64,000 nucleotides of DNA from Oscillospiraceae bacterium (GCA_910575815.1 CAJTFN010000013.1:62001-126000), one strand, 5' to 3'; shown: positions 1 to 9,389, counted from the first letter of the stretch. The notes: generated by a model not told the origin, from the letters alone. A program made the numbers and translations.

Positions 1-600
1 ACATTTGGTACCCTTTTCGACGACCCTGCCGTCTTTCAGCTCTCCAAAGACACAGGTGACAAATCGGACGGCTTTTGGCAGATGAGCCTCCACCGCTTTG
101 CTGTACTCCCTGGAGGCCAGATTCAGCACTACATCCGTCTCCGAGGCCAGCTGCCGGGCCAGACGGTTCCCCCAAAATTGATATAGATCCCAGCAGCCGT
201 CCACCGCCAGCTTTGCCTGCATCTCCAGCCGGTAGGGGGTTACGCCGTCGAAGGGCCGCAGCAGACCGTAGAAGCCAGAGAGGATGCGCAAGTGCTCCCG
301 GAGGTAGTCCAGGTGAGTTGTCTCCATTACGCCGGGAGCCATGTAGCGGTACTGGATGCCCTCATAGGAGAAAATGGCGGGGGTGAGATTACGGCGCAGA
401 TCCATCTGTTCCAGCCGCTCTATGTTCAGTTTGGCGATGGAGTCATTACACTTCCAGAGGGTCTGTAAGTCCTTGGAGGACATACCCTGGAGGACAGCCT
501 TCAGCTGCTCTGTCTGCTCCAGAAACTGAGGCAGGCCGTCCACGGCAAAGCTGTCTGTATCCACCACCATTTTCTTCGCCGGGGCGATGATGATGCGCAT
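1..600 (-). CDS. yaaA: Peroxide stress protein YaaA (DUF328), 3' end outside the window
   Basis: The reading frame opens at the ATG at 598-600 on the minus strand and stays open to the window edge, giving the first 200 codons. The N-terminus MRIIIAPAKKM matches the YaaA signature (ISPAKxM), and the following segments with KDLQTLWKCNDSIAKLN and LSGFYGLLRPFDGVTPYRLEM fit the family. YaaA proteins limit intracellular iron and oxidative DNA damage during peroxide stress; that role comes from the family. The start follows an AAAGGAGGGGG ribosome site. The family is usually about 250 residues, so roughly 50 are missing off the edge. Confidence 0.9.
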   Translation of the reverse strand, partial: MRIIIAPAKKMVVDTDSFAVDGLPQFLEQTEQLKAVLQGMSSKDLQTLWKCNDSIAKLNIERLEQMDLRRNLTPAIFSYEGIQYRYMAPGVMETTHLDYLREHLRILSGFYGLLRPFDGVTPYRLEMQAKLAVDGCWDLYQFWGNRLARQLASETDVVLNLASREYSKAVEAHLPKAVRFVTCVFGELKDGRVVEKGTKC

Positions 601-614
601 AGAACCCCCTCCTT

Positions 615-1136
615 TCAGATTTGGGAAAGCATCTCCGTCAGCCGCCCAGCCGCTGTGTCCAGGCCTTCCATTCCCGTGCAGCGGCTGAGTTTGGCGTTGA
701 CCAGCTGATCCAGCAGGGGCTGACTTTGGCTGCTTTCGTCCAGAGCCAGCTCCGCAGCCATCACGTCCTCCCAGGCGCGGTTTAAAAAGGCCACCTCCCG
801 GCGGCCATGGGTTCTGGTGAATAGAGACTGCCCTGATCCGTACAGTCTCTCTGCTGTTTCTGAGGAAAACCCGACGGCAAACAGGCTGCGGCGCAGACCG
901 TCCAGGAAAATGTCCGGCAGGCGCTCCCATTCCGGATGGCTGAGATCGTACTGCACAAATGTGTATCGCGTATGGCAGTGGACTGCCAGCAGACTGGGCC
1001 TGCCCCGCAACGGGATAATGTGGAGGTCCCAGCAGAACCGGCGGTCCGGCTCCTGGCTGTAGGGGAGCGCTTTGATGTGCAAGTGTCGCTGGAGGGGAAT
1101 GGTCAGGCCCAGCTCTATCGCATTACTTCTTTTCAT
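615..1136 (-). CDS. Hypothetical protein, DUF6933-like
   Basis: A 173-residue soluble protein of unknown role. The middle segment (FCWDLHIIPLRGRPSLLAVH, then FLDGLRRSLFAVG) resembles DUF6933-type proteins, in which a host-metabolism domain of unknown activity carries a similar strand-turn-strand followed by a helix. There are no catalytic motifs, signal peptide or membrane segments that I recognise. The start overlaps the 3' end of the upstream phosphodiesterase gene by 14 bases and has no strong ribosome site of its own, which suggests translational coupling. The family label is a moderate guess. Confidence 0.6.
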   Translation of the reverse strand: MKRSNAIELGLTIPLQRHLHIKALPYSQEPDRRFCWDLHIIPLRGRPSLLAVHCHTRYTFVQYDLSHPEWERLPDIFLDGLRRSLFAVGFSSETAERLYGSGQSLFTRTHGRREVAFLNRAWEDVMAAELALDESSQSQPLLDQLVNAKLSRCTGMEGLDTAAGRLTEMLSQI

Positions 1137-1584
1137 GAGGGATGGTCACTTTCTCAACCTGAATATGTCCTCCGTCAACGGTCATGACAGCAAAGGTAAT
1201 CTCTTGGTCAAAGCGCCGACGTCCACAACTGCCGGGGTTCAGCCACAGAACGCCATTCTGCTCCTCGCGGGCGTACTTGTGGGAGTGACCGTAAACCACC
1301 ACATCCGTGTTGGGCAAATCCGGAGGAACATCCCTCTTGTTGTGAATCAGGAAGAAATGGATACCCTCGATGGAAAATATGAGGCTTTGCGGCAATCCCT
1401 CCGCCCAGTCCTTATCGTTGTTCCCCCGGACAATATAGAGCGGAGCATACTCCCGGAGCTTGTCCGCAATGGCCTGGGTGTTGATATCGCCGCCGTGAAT
1501 GATAATGTCAGCGTGGGACAGGTATTCCATTACCTCCGGCCGCAGCAGGCCGTGAGTGTCGGATAAGATGATGACACGTTTCAT
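1123..1584 (-). CDS. YfcE/MJ0936-type metallophosphoesterase
   Basis: A 153-residue phosphodiesterase of the calcineurin-like superfamily. The metal-binding motifs occur in order: SDTHG (residues 8-12), GGDIN (about 31), GNND (about 54) and GHSHKY (about 99). Proteins of this size act on cyclic or artificial phosphodiesters using two divalent metal ions; the physiological substrate is generally unknown. It is translated from ATG 1584 behind GAGAGGCC and lies between the deformylase and the DUF6933-like gene in a tight minus-strand run. Confidence 0.88.
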   Translation of the reverse strand: MKRVIILSDTHGLLRPEVMEYLSHADIIIHGGDINTQAIADKLREYAPLYIVRGNNDKDWAEGLPQSLIFSIEGIHFFLIHNKRDVPPDLPNTDVVVYGHSHKYAREEQNGVLWLNPGSCGRRRFDQEITFAVMTVDGGHIQVEKVTIPHEKK

Positions 1585-1600
1585 ATATAGGCCTCTCGGT

Positions 1601-2011
1601 TCAAATCAGAATTCCCTCACAGTGGTCTATTTCGTGCTGGATGATCTGGGCTGTCCAGCCGGTGAAGGTCTTGAAGCGTGTTTGAAACTGCTCGTTCTGA
1701 TACTGCACCTTGATGGACTGCCAGCGTTTGGCCTTCCGGGTGCCGGTGAGGGAGAGACAGCCCTCCTCCGCCTCATAGGGCCCGGATTTCCTGATAATCT
1801 CCGGGTTGAACATGATCGTGTATTTGCCCTCGTTGTCAAAGACGATAATTCGCTTGCAAACGCCGATCATATTGGCCGCCATGCCCACACAGCCGGCCTT
1901 GTGGGCAGTCAGGGTGTCCAGCAGATCCTGAGCGACAGGCAAGTCCTCCAAAGTGGCCGGTTCAGCCTTTTGGGAGAGGAACGCTTCATCCCGCATAATC
2001 TCTCGTACCAC
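1601..2011 (-). CDS. def: Peptide deformylase family protein
   Basis: A 136-residue deformylase homologue that would remove formyl groups from nascent N-terminal methionine. The three signatures are present: GCVGMAANMIG (degenerate GxGLAAxQxG), EGCLS with the metal-binding cysteine, and HEIDH (HExxH). The first motif lacks the usual Gln, carrying Asn-Met instead, and the protein is shorter than canonical Def (about 150-190 residues), as in a clostridial subgroup that may be a second, specialised copy. Translation begins at a GTG (2009-2011) nine bases after GGAGG; the nearby ATG is out of frame. Confidence 0.85.
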   Translation of the reverse strand: MVREIMRDEAFLSQKAEPATLEDLPVAQDLLDTLTAHKAGCVGMAANMIGVCKRIIVFDNEGKYTIMFNPEIIRKSGPYEAEEGCLSLTGTRKAKRWQSIKVQYQNEQFQTRFKTFTGWTAQIIQHEIDHCEGILI

Positions 2012-2115
2012 GGCATTGCACCTCCATTACGCTCTTCCCCCAGGGGGGAAATTGTGGTATACTCAATAAAATAGCATAAATGAGGGAAAAAGGCAAATTG
2101 GGGGCGGCGGATGGT

Positions 2116-2544
2116 ATGGAGAAAAAAGCGACAGAGGTTGTGGCAGCGCTGATCTGGGACGGGAGCAGGTTTTTGATCTGCCAGCGTCCAGCTCACAAGG
2201 CACGGGGACTGCTGTGGGAGTTTGTGGGCGGTAAAGTGGAACCGGGAGAGAGCAAAGAAGATGCCCTCATTCGGGAGTGCCGGGAAGAACTGGCTGTTAC
2301 CATCTCAGCGGGTGAAGTGTTTATGGAAGTCGACCACGATTACCCGGACCTGAATGTACATCTGACACTGTTCAATGCGGCAATTATCGAGGGAACTCCA
2401 AAAATGTTGGAACATAATGATATTCAGTGGATTAAAGTGGATGAAATACCGCAGTACGAGTTTTGCCCGGCGGATAAGGAAATTTTGAGAAGATTACAAG
2501 CAAAAGCATGGCAAGGGGGAAGGTTACATGAAAGCTCTATTTAA
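2116..2544 (+). CDS. Nudix hydrolase (MutT-like pyrophosphohydrolase)
   Basis: A roughly 142-residue Nudix enzyme cleaving nucleoside diphosphates linked to another group, probably NTPs. The Nudix box runs GGKVEPGE...REC-REELAV at about residues 38-61, with the catalytic REXXEE glutamates in place. I chose ATG 2116 because family members start MEKKxxEVVAALI; the frame also has an ATG at 2080 without a ribosome site. Its 3' end overlaps hsdR by 17 bases, so it is the first gene of the restriction operon. MutT-like sanitising is the simplest reading, but linkage to an ADP-ribosylglycohydrolase domain downstream leaves ADP-ribose compounds as possible substrates. Confidence 0.85.
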   Translation: MEKKATEVVAALIWDGSRFLICQRPAHKARGLLWEFVGGKVEPGESKEDALIRECREELAVTISAGEVFMEVDHDYPDLNVHLTLFNAAIIEGTPKMLEHNDIQWIKVDEIPQYEFCPADKEILRRLQAKAWQGGRLHESSI

Positions 2545-5452
2545 TGAAGACAACACTATGGAGCAAATGATAATCTCCATTTTGAAAGAGAATGGTTGGA
2601 CATACATTCCCGCTGAGAAGCTTCCGCGTATGTATTCGGATGTTATGGTGGAGCCCATGGTGAAGGAAGCTTTGATCCGGCTGAATCCTGAGATCGCAGC
2701 GGAACCTTCCCGTGCTGACGAGGTCATTTATAAGCTTCGAACTGTTATTTTGTCTGTACAGCCGCATAACCTGGTGACCCAGAATGAGCTGTTTAAAAAG
2801 CTGGTGTTTGAAGAAAACTCCTTCCCCTTTGGAAAAGACGGTCGTATGGTTCCGATTCGCTTCTTTGGTACGATGCGCAAAGAGGATATTGCCTTAAATG
2901 AATATGTCGTCACCAACCAATGGGTATATCCTCAGGCGGATGGAGGCAAACGCCTGGATATTGTGCTGCTGATCAACGGCTTTCCCATTGCGATTGGCGA
3001 ACTGAAGACGCCTGTCCGCAGTGCCATTACATGGCTTGACGCCGCTGGAGATATTTCCGCATATGAGAAAAGCATTCCCGCCATGTTTGTTACAAATGTA
3101 TTCAATTTTGCCTCAGAGGGGAAGTGTTACCGCTATGGCTCCGTGAATATGCCCATCAATATGTGGGGACCGTGGCACACCTCCGATCATAAGGCGGAGG
3201 GTAACCTTGCGGATGTGAAGATCAGCATAGCAGATATGATCACACCGGAAAAGGTTATGGACATCTTCCAGTTCTTCACTATGTTCGCCACCGATAAAAA
3301 GTACCGGAAATATAAGATTATCTGCCGTTATCAACAGTTTGAGGGTGCGAATATGATCGTCAGCCGTGTCCTTGCCGGGTATCCGAAGAGGGGGCTGATC
3401 TGGCATTTCCAGGGCTCCGGCAAATCGCTGCTGATGGTATTTGCCGCGCAGAAGCTGCGTATGATCCCTGAACTCAAAAATCCTACGGTTGTGATTGTGG
3501 ATGACCGCATTGATTTGGAGACACAGATCACGGCAACCTTTAACGCCTCCGACATTCCCAATCTGACCAGCGCGTCCACCAAGGAGGAACTCTCCTCTTT
3601 CTTCCGCGGAGATATGCGGAAGATTCTGATTACAACAATTTTCAAATTTGGTGAGGTCAATGGAGAGCTGAATGCCCGAGACAACATCATCGTCATGGTG
3701 GACGAGGCCCATCGGACGCAGGAGGGAGACCTGGGTGAGAAGATGCGCATGGCCCTTCCCAATGCGTTTTTCTTTGGCCTTACCGGTACGCCGATTAACC
3801 GGGTGGACAAAAATACCTTTTTGACCTTCGGCGCGGAGGAGGACCGCACTGGCTATATGAGCCGGTACTCTTTCTCAGACTCCATCCGGGACGGTGCGAC
3901 GCTGCCTCTGCATTTTGAGCCGGTTCCCGTGGAACTGCATGTCAACAAAGATGAACTGGACCGGGCATTTGAGGCAATGACCGATAAGGCGGGGCTGAGC
4001 AGGGAGGAAAAGAATGAGCTTTCCCGCCGCGTCAACATGAAGGCTATCATGTATAACCCGGCCCGCATCAGGAAGGTCTGCGAACATATCGCGAAGCATT
4101 TCCAATCAAAAATTGCGCCAAACGGCTACAAGGGACAGATCGTGGTTTATGATCGTGAATGCTGCCTAATGTATAAGACGGTCCTGGACGAACTGCTTGG
4201 TGAGGATGCTTCCACGATCGTCATGGATACTAATAATGACAAGGAGGATCGCTACAGGAAATACCGCCGTGACCGTGATGCGGAGGGAAAAATCCTGGAC
4301 GTGTTCCGGGACCCAAACAGCGAGCTGAAGCTGGTGATCGTCACCTCCAAGCTGTTGACTGGTTTTGACGCCCCTATTTTACAGGCGATGTATCTGGACA
4401 AGCCTATGAAGGATCACACGCTGCTCCAGGCGATCTGTCGCACAAATCGAACCTATGACCAGGGAAAGACTCACGGCTTGATTGTAGATTATATTGGTAT
4501 TTTTGACGATGTGGCGAAAGCTCTTGATTTTGATGAGACCAGTATGCGCCAGATTATCACCAATATCGAGGAGATCAAAAAGCAGCTGCCGACGCTGATG
4601 AAAAAATGCCTCGGTTATTTTATGGGTGTTGACCGCACCGTAGAGGGCTGGGAAGGGCTGATGGCGGCCCAGGAATGTCTCCCCACCAACAAGGAAAAGG
4701 ATACCTTTGCCGCCGACTATCGTGTGCTGAACCGGGCTTGGGACGCTCTGTCGCCGGATATCTTCTTGAACGCATACAAGTCGGATTACCAGTGGCTGTC
4801 CCGTGTCTACGAATCCGTCAAACCCACCGACGGCAGAGGGGGTCTGATTTGGGCCTCCCTTGGGGCCAAGACCATTGAGCTGGTTCATCAGAATGTTACG
4901 GTCGGCGAGACTGACGAAGATATGGACATTCTTGCCATGGACGCTGACCTGATTGATGATTTTCTGGAGAAGCAGAAGGATTTAAAAAAAGCGGCAAAAA
5001 AGGTTGAGATCAGCCTTGTGGCAAAGATTCTGAACCATGCCCAAGACCCCAAATTTATCCGGCTGGGTGAGAAGTTGGAAGCCCTGCGCGAGAAACATGA
5101 ACAGGGTCTTGTTACCAGCATTGAATTTTTGAAGCTTCTTTTGGAACTGGCGAAGGAAGCAGCTCGGGCGGAGAAAGATGTCGTTCCGGAGCAGGAAATT
5201 GATAAAGGGATCGCCGCCTTGACGGAGCTGTTCAATGGTGTGAGGAACAAAAATACGCCTGTCATTGTAGAGCGCATCGTTGCTGATATTGACAGCATTG
5301 TGAAAATTGTCCGCTTCGATGGCTGGCAGAGCACAACGGCCGGCAAGCAGGAGGTCAAGAAGGCCCTTCGCAGTGTAGTCTGGATCAAGTATAAGATCAA
5401 AGACAAGGATGTCTTTGACAAGGCGTACAGCTACATCGAGCAATATTATTGA
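2528..5452 (+). CDS. hsdR: Type I restriction endonuclease subunit R
   Basis: The 974-residue motor and nuclease subunit of a type I restriction-modification complex. The N-terminal PD-(D/E)xK nuclease is seen as LDIVLLINGFPIAIGELKTP (about 138-157), the SF2 translocase as Walker A FQGSGKS (about 294-300), DEAH in VMVDEAHRTQ (about 391), and the helicase C-lobe with VTSKLLTGFDAP and QAICRTNR. The C-terminus carries charged helices that normally bind the HsdM2S core. Length is normal for the family. It starts behind AAGGGGGAAGG inside the end of the Nudix gene, and the HsdM fusion follows after 18 bases. Confidence 0.96.
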   Translation: MKALFNEDNTMEQMIISILKENGWTYIPAEKLPRMYSDVMVEPMVKEALIRLNPEIAAEPSRADEVIYKLRTVILSVQPHNLVTQNELFKKLVFEENSFPFGKDGRMVPIRFFGTMRKEDIALNEYVVTNQWVYPQADGGKRLDIVLLINGFPIAIGELKTPVRSAITWLDAAGDISAYEKSIPAMFVTNVFNFASEGKCYRYGSVNMPINMWGPWHTSDHKAEGNLADVKISIADMITPEKVMDIFQFFTMFATDKKYRKYKIICRYQQFEGANMIVSRVLAGYPKRGLIWHFQGSGKSLLMVFAAQKLRMIPELKNPTVVIVDDRIDLETQITATFNASDIPNLTSASTKEELSSFFRGDMRKILITTIFKFGEVNGELNARDNIIVMVDEAHRTQEGDLGEKMRMALPNAFFFGLTGTPINRVDKNTFLTFGAEEDRTGYMSRYSFSDSIRDGATLPLHFEPVPVELHVNKDELDRAFEAMTDKAGLSREEKNELSRRVNMKAIMYNPARIRKVCEHIAKHFQSKIAPNGYKGQIVVYDRECCLMYKTVLDELLGEDASTIVMDTNNDKEDRYRKYRRDRDAEGKILDVFRDPNSELKLVIVTSKLLTGFDAPILQAMYLDKPMKDHTLLQAICRTNRTYDQGKTHGLIVDYIGIFDDVAKALDFDETSMRQIITNIEEIKKQLPTLMKKCLGYFMGVDRTVEGWEGLMAAQECLPTNKEKDTFAADYRVLNRAWDALSPDIFLNAYKSDYQWLSRVYESVKPTDGRGGLIWASLGAKTIELVHQNVTVGETDEDMDILAMDADLIDDFLEKQKDLKKAAKKVEISLVAKILNHAQDPKFIRLGEKLEALREKHEQGLVTSIEFLKLLLELAKEAARAEKDVVPEQEIDKGIAALTELFNGVRNKNTPVIVERIVADIDSIVKIVRFDGWQSTTAGKQEVKKALRSVVWIKYKIKDKDVFDKAYSYIEQYY

Positions 5453-5470
5453 TGGGAGGCAAGTGGAACT

Positions 5471-7888
5471 ATGATCGGCGCAATCATTGGAGATATTGTG
5501 GGCTCCAGATTTGAGTGGAACAACCACCGCTCCAAGGACTTTGACCTGATGCCGCACCAGTGTTTCTTTACGGATGATTCCATCATGTCATTGGCCGTAT
5601 GCGACGCGCTGATGCGCTGCCGACCGGATTTTACCGGTTTGGGAGAGCAGGCAGTCCGCTCCATGCAGGAGATTGGCCGCCCGTATCCGAACAGCGGCTA
5701 TGGTGGATCTTTTTACAGGTGGATGTATTCCGATCATCCGAAGCCTTACAACAGCTTTGGAAACGGCGCCGCCATGCGGGTAAGCGGCTGCGGGTATGCG
5801 GCAAGGTCTCTTGAAGAGGCAAAAGCCCTCTCCAAAGCGGTGACCGAGGTGACCCATAACCATCCGGAGGGAATCAAAGGCGCCGAGGCCACTGCTGCTG
5901 CGGTTTATCTCGCCTGCACCGGAAAAAGTATGCTGGAGATTCAGGATTATATCACAAAAAATTACTACCCCATTGATTTCACACTGGATTCCATCCGTAG
6001 TACCTATCAGTTCAATGAGACCTGTCAGGATACCGTGCCCCAGGCGCTGGAGGCTTTTTTCGAGTCCACCGGCTTTGAGGACGCCATCCGGAACGCAATC
6101 TCTATCGGCGGCGACAGTGATACCCTGGCGGCGATCACCGGGGCGGTTGCCGAGGCTTATTATGGGGTGCCTGCCCCTATACGGAAGCTGGCTCTGACTT
6201 TTTTAGACAAGCGGCTTTTGAAAATTCTCATAGATTTTGAGGGGATCTATCCGGCGAAGGTAGAAAAAGCAGGCGAGGCCGGAAACGTCGGAATTCGATC
6301 TCCGGAGCGCGCTGGAATCAAAGCCAGCAAGCGTTCTGAAATCATGCAGCTTGCCTTTGATTTTGCTGACGAGGATGCCATAAACAGCACGTCAGTTTCT
6401 GAGGAGACCACCAGCCAGAAACTGTTTTCCCACTTGTTTGAGGCATGCAATATCCTGCGGGGCCCCATCAACCAGGACGAATACAAAAGCTATGTGACAC
6501 CGATTCTATTTTTCAAACGACTTTCCGACGTCTATGACGAGGAGACCCAGGCTGCGCTGGAGGAATCCGGCGGGGATGAGGAATATGCCGCTTTCCCGGA
6601 GAACCACCGCTTTGTGATCCCAGAGGGATGCCATTGGCAGGATGTCCGGGAGGCGAGCATGGATGTGGGTGTTGCCATTGTAAATGCTATGAACGGGATT
6701 GAGCGGGCGAACCCCGATACATTGAGCGGGGTATTCTCCAGCTTTGATGACGCAAACTGGACGGATAAGTCAAAGCTGTCCGACGAGCGGCTGAAAAATC
6801 TGATCGAGCATTTGTCCCAAATAAAGGTTGGCAACAACAATTATTCTGCCGACGTGATGGGGGACAGTTATGAGTTCCTGATCAAGAAATTTGCGGATTT
6901 ATCAAAAAAGAACGCCGGCGAATTTTACACCCCACGCTCCATTGTCAAGCTGATGATTATGCTGCTGGCCCCGCAGGCGGGCGAGTCGGTGTATGACCCC
7001 GCCTGCGGCACAGGCGGTATGCTGATTGAAGCGATTCGTTACATGAAGGGTGACAAGCGAACCTACGGCCGAATCTATGGTCAGGAAAAGAATCTGGCCA
7101 CCTCCGCCATTGCCAGGATGAACCTGTTTCTGCATGGCGCAAGAGATTTTAACGTGACCCAGGGGGACACACTGCGAAGCCCTAATTATCTCTGGCGGGG
7201 CAGCCTGCAAACCTTTGACTGTGTGGTGGCGAATCCCCCCTTTTCCTTGAAAAACTGGGGGGCGGAGCAGTTTAGTAGCGATATCTACGGGCGCAACTTC
7301 TGGGGTTGCCCCACGGACTCCAACGGAGACTTCGCGTGGCTCCAGCACGTGGTCAAATCCATGGATCCCAAGACAGGCCGGTGCGCTGTCGTCCTGCCCC
7401 AAGGCGTCCTGTTCCGGGGTGGAAAAGAGGGAGAGATCCGAAAGCAGTTAGTGGAGTCCGACAAGCTGGAGTGTGTGATCAAACTCACCGGCGGGGTTTT
7501 CTACTCCACCGGCGTTTCCGCCTGCATCCTCTTTTTGAACAACAACAAAAGTGCGGAGCACCGCAGAAAGGTTTGCCTGATTGACGCCTCCGGCATCTAC
7601 ACACCTCAGCGAGCACAGAATGTTATGACTGAGGAAGATATTCAAAGAGTCTATTCCCTTTACTCGGCCTATGAAGATGTGATCGAGCGCGTCAAAATAG
7701 CAACGGTTGCCGATATACGGGAAAAAGACTACACTCTTGCCATTAACAACTACATTGAGAAAAAAGAGCAGGAAACAATTCCCCCAGAGGAAGTACGTAG
7801 ACAGTATTTTGAGGCTTATGAGGCTATGCTCCGGGCCGAGGAAAAGATGAAAAAGCTTCTGCTGGAGGGAGGGTACGTCAGTGAATAA
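5471..7888 (+). CDS. ADP-ribosylglycohydrolase-HsdM fusion protein
   Basis: An 805-residue single frame joining two enzymes. Residues 1 to about 270 form an ADP-ribosylglycohydrolase (ARH/DraG type): the start MIGAIIGDIVGSRFEW, metal ligands TDDS (about 35) and GGDSDT (about 217). Such enzymes remove ADP-ribose from proteins, nucleic acids or small molecules. After a linker of about 50 residues comes a full-length HsdM adenine methyltransferase: helical N-domain (ILFFKRLSDVYDEE), SAM motif DPACGTGGM and catalytic NPPF. No internal ribosome site precedes Met 6347, so a true fusion is likely. It overlaps the second hsdM by 8 bases. The fusion is unusual; one alternative is a deletion that joined neighbouring genes. 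Confidence 0.93.
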   Translation: MIGAIIGDIVGSRFEWNNHRSKDFDLMPHQCFFTDDSIMSLAVCDALMRCRPDFTGLGEQAVRSMQEIGRPYPNSGYGGSFYRWMYSDHPKPYNSFGNGAAMRVSGCGYAARSLEEAKALSKAVTEVTHNHPEGIKGAEATAAAVYLACTGKSMLEIQDYITKNYYPIDFTLDSIRSTYQFNETCQDTVPQALEAFFESTGFEDAIRNAISIGGDSDTLAAITGAVAEAYYGVPAPIRKLALTFLDKRLLKILIDFEGIYPAKVEKAGEAGNVGIRSPERAGIKASKRSEIMQLAFDFADEDAINSTSVSEETTSQKLFSHLFEACNILRGPINQDEYKSYVTPILFFKRLSDVYDEETQAALEESGGDEEYAAFPENHRFVIPEGCHWQDVREASMDVGVAIVNAMNGIERANPDTLSGVFSSFDDANWTDKSKLSDERLKNLIEHLSQIKVGNNNYSADVMGDSYEFLIKKFADLSKKNAGEFYTPRSIVKLMIMLLAPQAGESVYDPACGTGGMLIEAIRYMKGDKRTYGRIYGQEKNLATSAIARMNLFLHGARDFNVTQGDTLRSPNYLWRGSLQTFDCVVANPPFSLKNWGAEQFSSDIYGRNFWGCPTDSNGDFAWLQHVVKSMDPKTGRCAVVLPQGVLFRGGKEGEIRKQLVESDKLECVIKLTGGVFYSTGVSACILFLNNNKSAEHRRKVCLIDASGIYTPQRAQNVMTEEDIQRVYSLYSAYEDVIERVKIATVADIREKDYTLAINNYIEKKEQETIPPEEVRRQYFEAYEAMLRAEEKMKKLLLEGGYVSE

Positions 7889-9389
7889 ACGAATCACCAT
7901 TGAGGAATTACAGTCCTATCTGTGGAACTCCGCCGTCCTCCTCCGCACAAATATTGACGCGGGAGCCTATAAGCAGTACATATTCCCGCTGCTGTTCTTT
8001 AAGCGAATCTGTGATGTGTACGATGAGGAGACCGCCGCAGCGCAGGAGGAATACGGCGAAGATGCCGCTGAGTTTGATGAGCGTGAACTTCATACATTTA
8101 TCGTTCCCGAGGGCAGCCACTGGAATGACGTCCGTGCAGTTTCAGAAAATGTCGGCGTGGCAATCGTGGAGGCGTTCCGAAAAGTTGAAAACGCCAATTC
8201 CGATAAATTACAAGGGATTTTTGGCGATGGGGCATGGACCAATAAAAACCGTCTGCCGGACCGTTTACTGAAAGACCTGCTGGAGCATTTCAGTACCAGG
8301 ACGCTCTCCATCGCAAACTGCCCAGAGGATGAGCTTGGCCAGGGATACGAGTATCTCATCAAAAAATTCGCAGATGACAGTGGTCACACAGCGCAGGAGT
8401 TTTACACCAACCGGACCGTTGTCCATCTGATGACGGAGATGCTCCGTCCAGAATCGGGGGAGTCCATTTACGACCCCACCTGCGGCAGCGCCGGTATGCT
8501 GATCTCCGCGATTGCTTACCTGAAAGAGCAGGGGAAGGAATGGCGCAATGTTGCGGTCTTCGGACAGGAGATCAACGCACTGACCTCCGCCATCGGAAAG
8601 ATGAACCTGTTTCTCCACGGCGTCAAGGACTTCCGCATTGTAAACGGCGATACCCTGGCCACACCCGCGTTTATTGAAAACGGCAGGCTGCGGCAGTTTG
8701 ACCTGGTTCTGGCCAATCCGCCATATTCCATCAGCCAATGGGATCGCGCCGCCTTTGAGAGTGACAAATATGGCCGCAACTTCCTGGGAGTGCCGCCCCA
8801 AGGGCGGGCGGACTATGCTTTTTTGCAGCATATCATTACCAGCCTGAAGGAGGAGACCGGGCGGTGCGCGATTTTGTTTCCCCACGGCGTTCTGTTTCGC
8901 AACGAGGAGAGCGCCATGCGGGAGAAGCTGGTGCGCAGTGACCGCGTCGAATGCGTGATCGGTCTGGCGGCAAACCTGTTTTACAACTCCCCCATGGAGG
9001 CCTGCATCATGATCTGCCGCATGAATAAGCGCCCGGAGCGGCGAGGACAGGTGCTTTTCATCAACGCGGTAAACGAGGTGGAGCGAAAAAATGCGCAAAG
9101 CTATTTGGAGGACCGGCATATCCAGAAGATTGCCAAAGCCTATCACCAGTATTCTGATGAGGCTGGTTTCGCGCGGGTAGCCACCATACAAGATATTGCG
9201 GATCACAACTTTTCCCTCAGTATTCCCCTCTATGTCAAGCAGGAAACTGAGATGGCGGAGACGGATACCCGCTCCGTTCAGGAACATTATGACAGCTGGA
9301 TGGCCGCCTCGGAAACCATGAAGTTGAGTTATAAGAAGCTGAATTCACTTTTGGGAGAGAGGAGTGGTTCAACAGATGGCTCACATTAA
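7881..9389 (+). CDS. hsdM: Type I methyltransferase subunit M (second copy)
   Basis: A 502-residue HsdM that methylates adenine N6 within the sequence chosen by HsdS. It has the helical N-domain (LLFFKRICDVYDEE, about 36-49), SAM motif DPTCGSAGM (about 201) and catalytic LANPPYS (about 278). It is a diverged paralogue of the HsdM half of the preceding gene: same layout, many substitutions, so not a recent duplicate. Its start overlaps the fusion gene (ATG/GTG region at 7881) and its end overlaps hsdS by 14 bases, so all are probably co-translated. Two M genes with one R gene is not the standard arrangement. Confidence 0.96.
   Translation: MNKRITIEELQSYLWNSAVLLRTNIDAGAYKQYIFPLLFFKRICDVYDEETAAAQEEYGEDAAEFDERELHTFIVPEGSHWNDVRAVSENVGVAIVEAFRKVENANSDKLQGIFGDGAWTNKNRLPDRLLKDLLEHFSTRTLSIANCPEDELGQGYEYLIKKFADDSGHTAQEFYTNRTVVHLMTEMLRPESGESIYDPTCGSAGMLISAIAYLKEQGKEWRNVAVFGQEINALTSAIGKMNLFLHGVKDFRIVNGDTLATPAFIENGRLRQFDLVLANPPYSISQWDRAAFESDKYGRNFLGVPPQGRADYAFLQHIITSLKEETGRCAILFPHGVLFRNEESAMREKLVRSDRVECVIGLAANLFYNSPMEACIMICRMNKRPERRGQVLFINAVNEVERKNAQSYLEDRHIQKIAKAYHQYSDEAGFARVATIQDIADHNFSLSIPLYVKQETEMAETDTRSVQEHYDSWMAASETMKLSYKKLNSLLGERSGSTDGSH

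Noticed and set aside
75..386. Plus-strand Pro/Arg-rich frame at the window start
   Set aside because: Antisense to yaaA, whose signature is clear on the minus strand.
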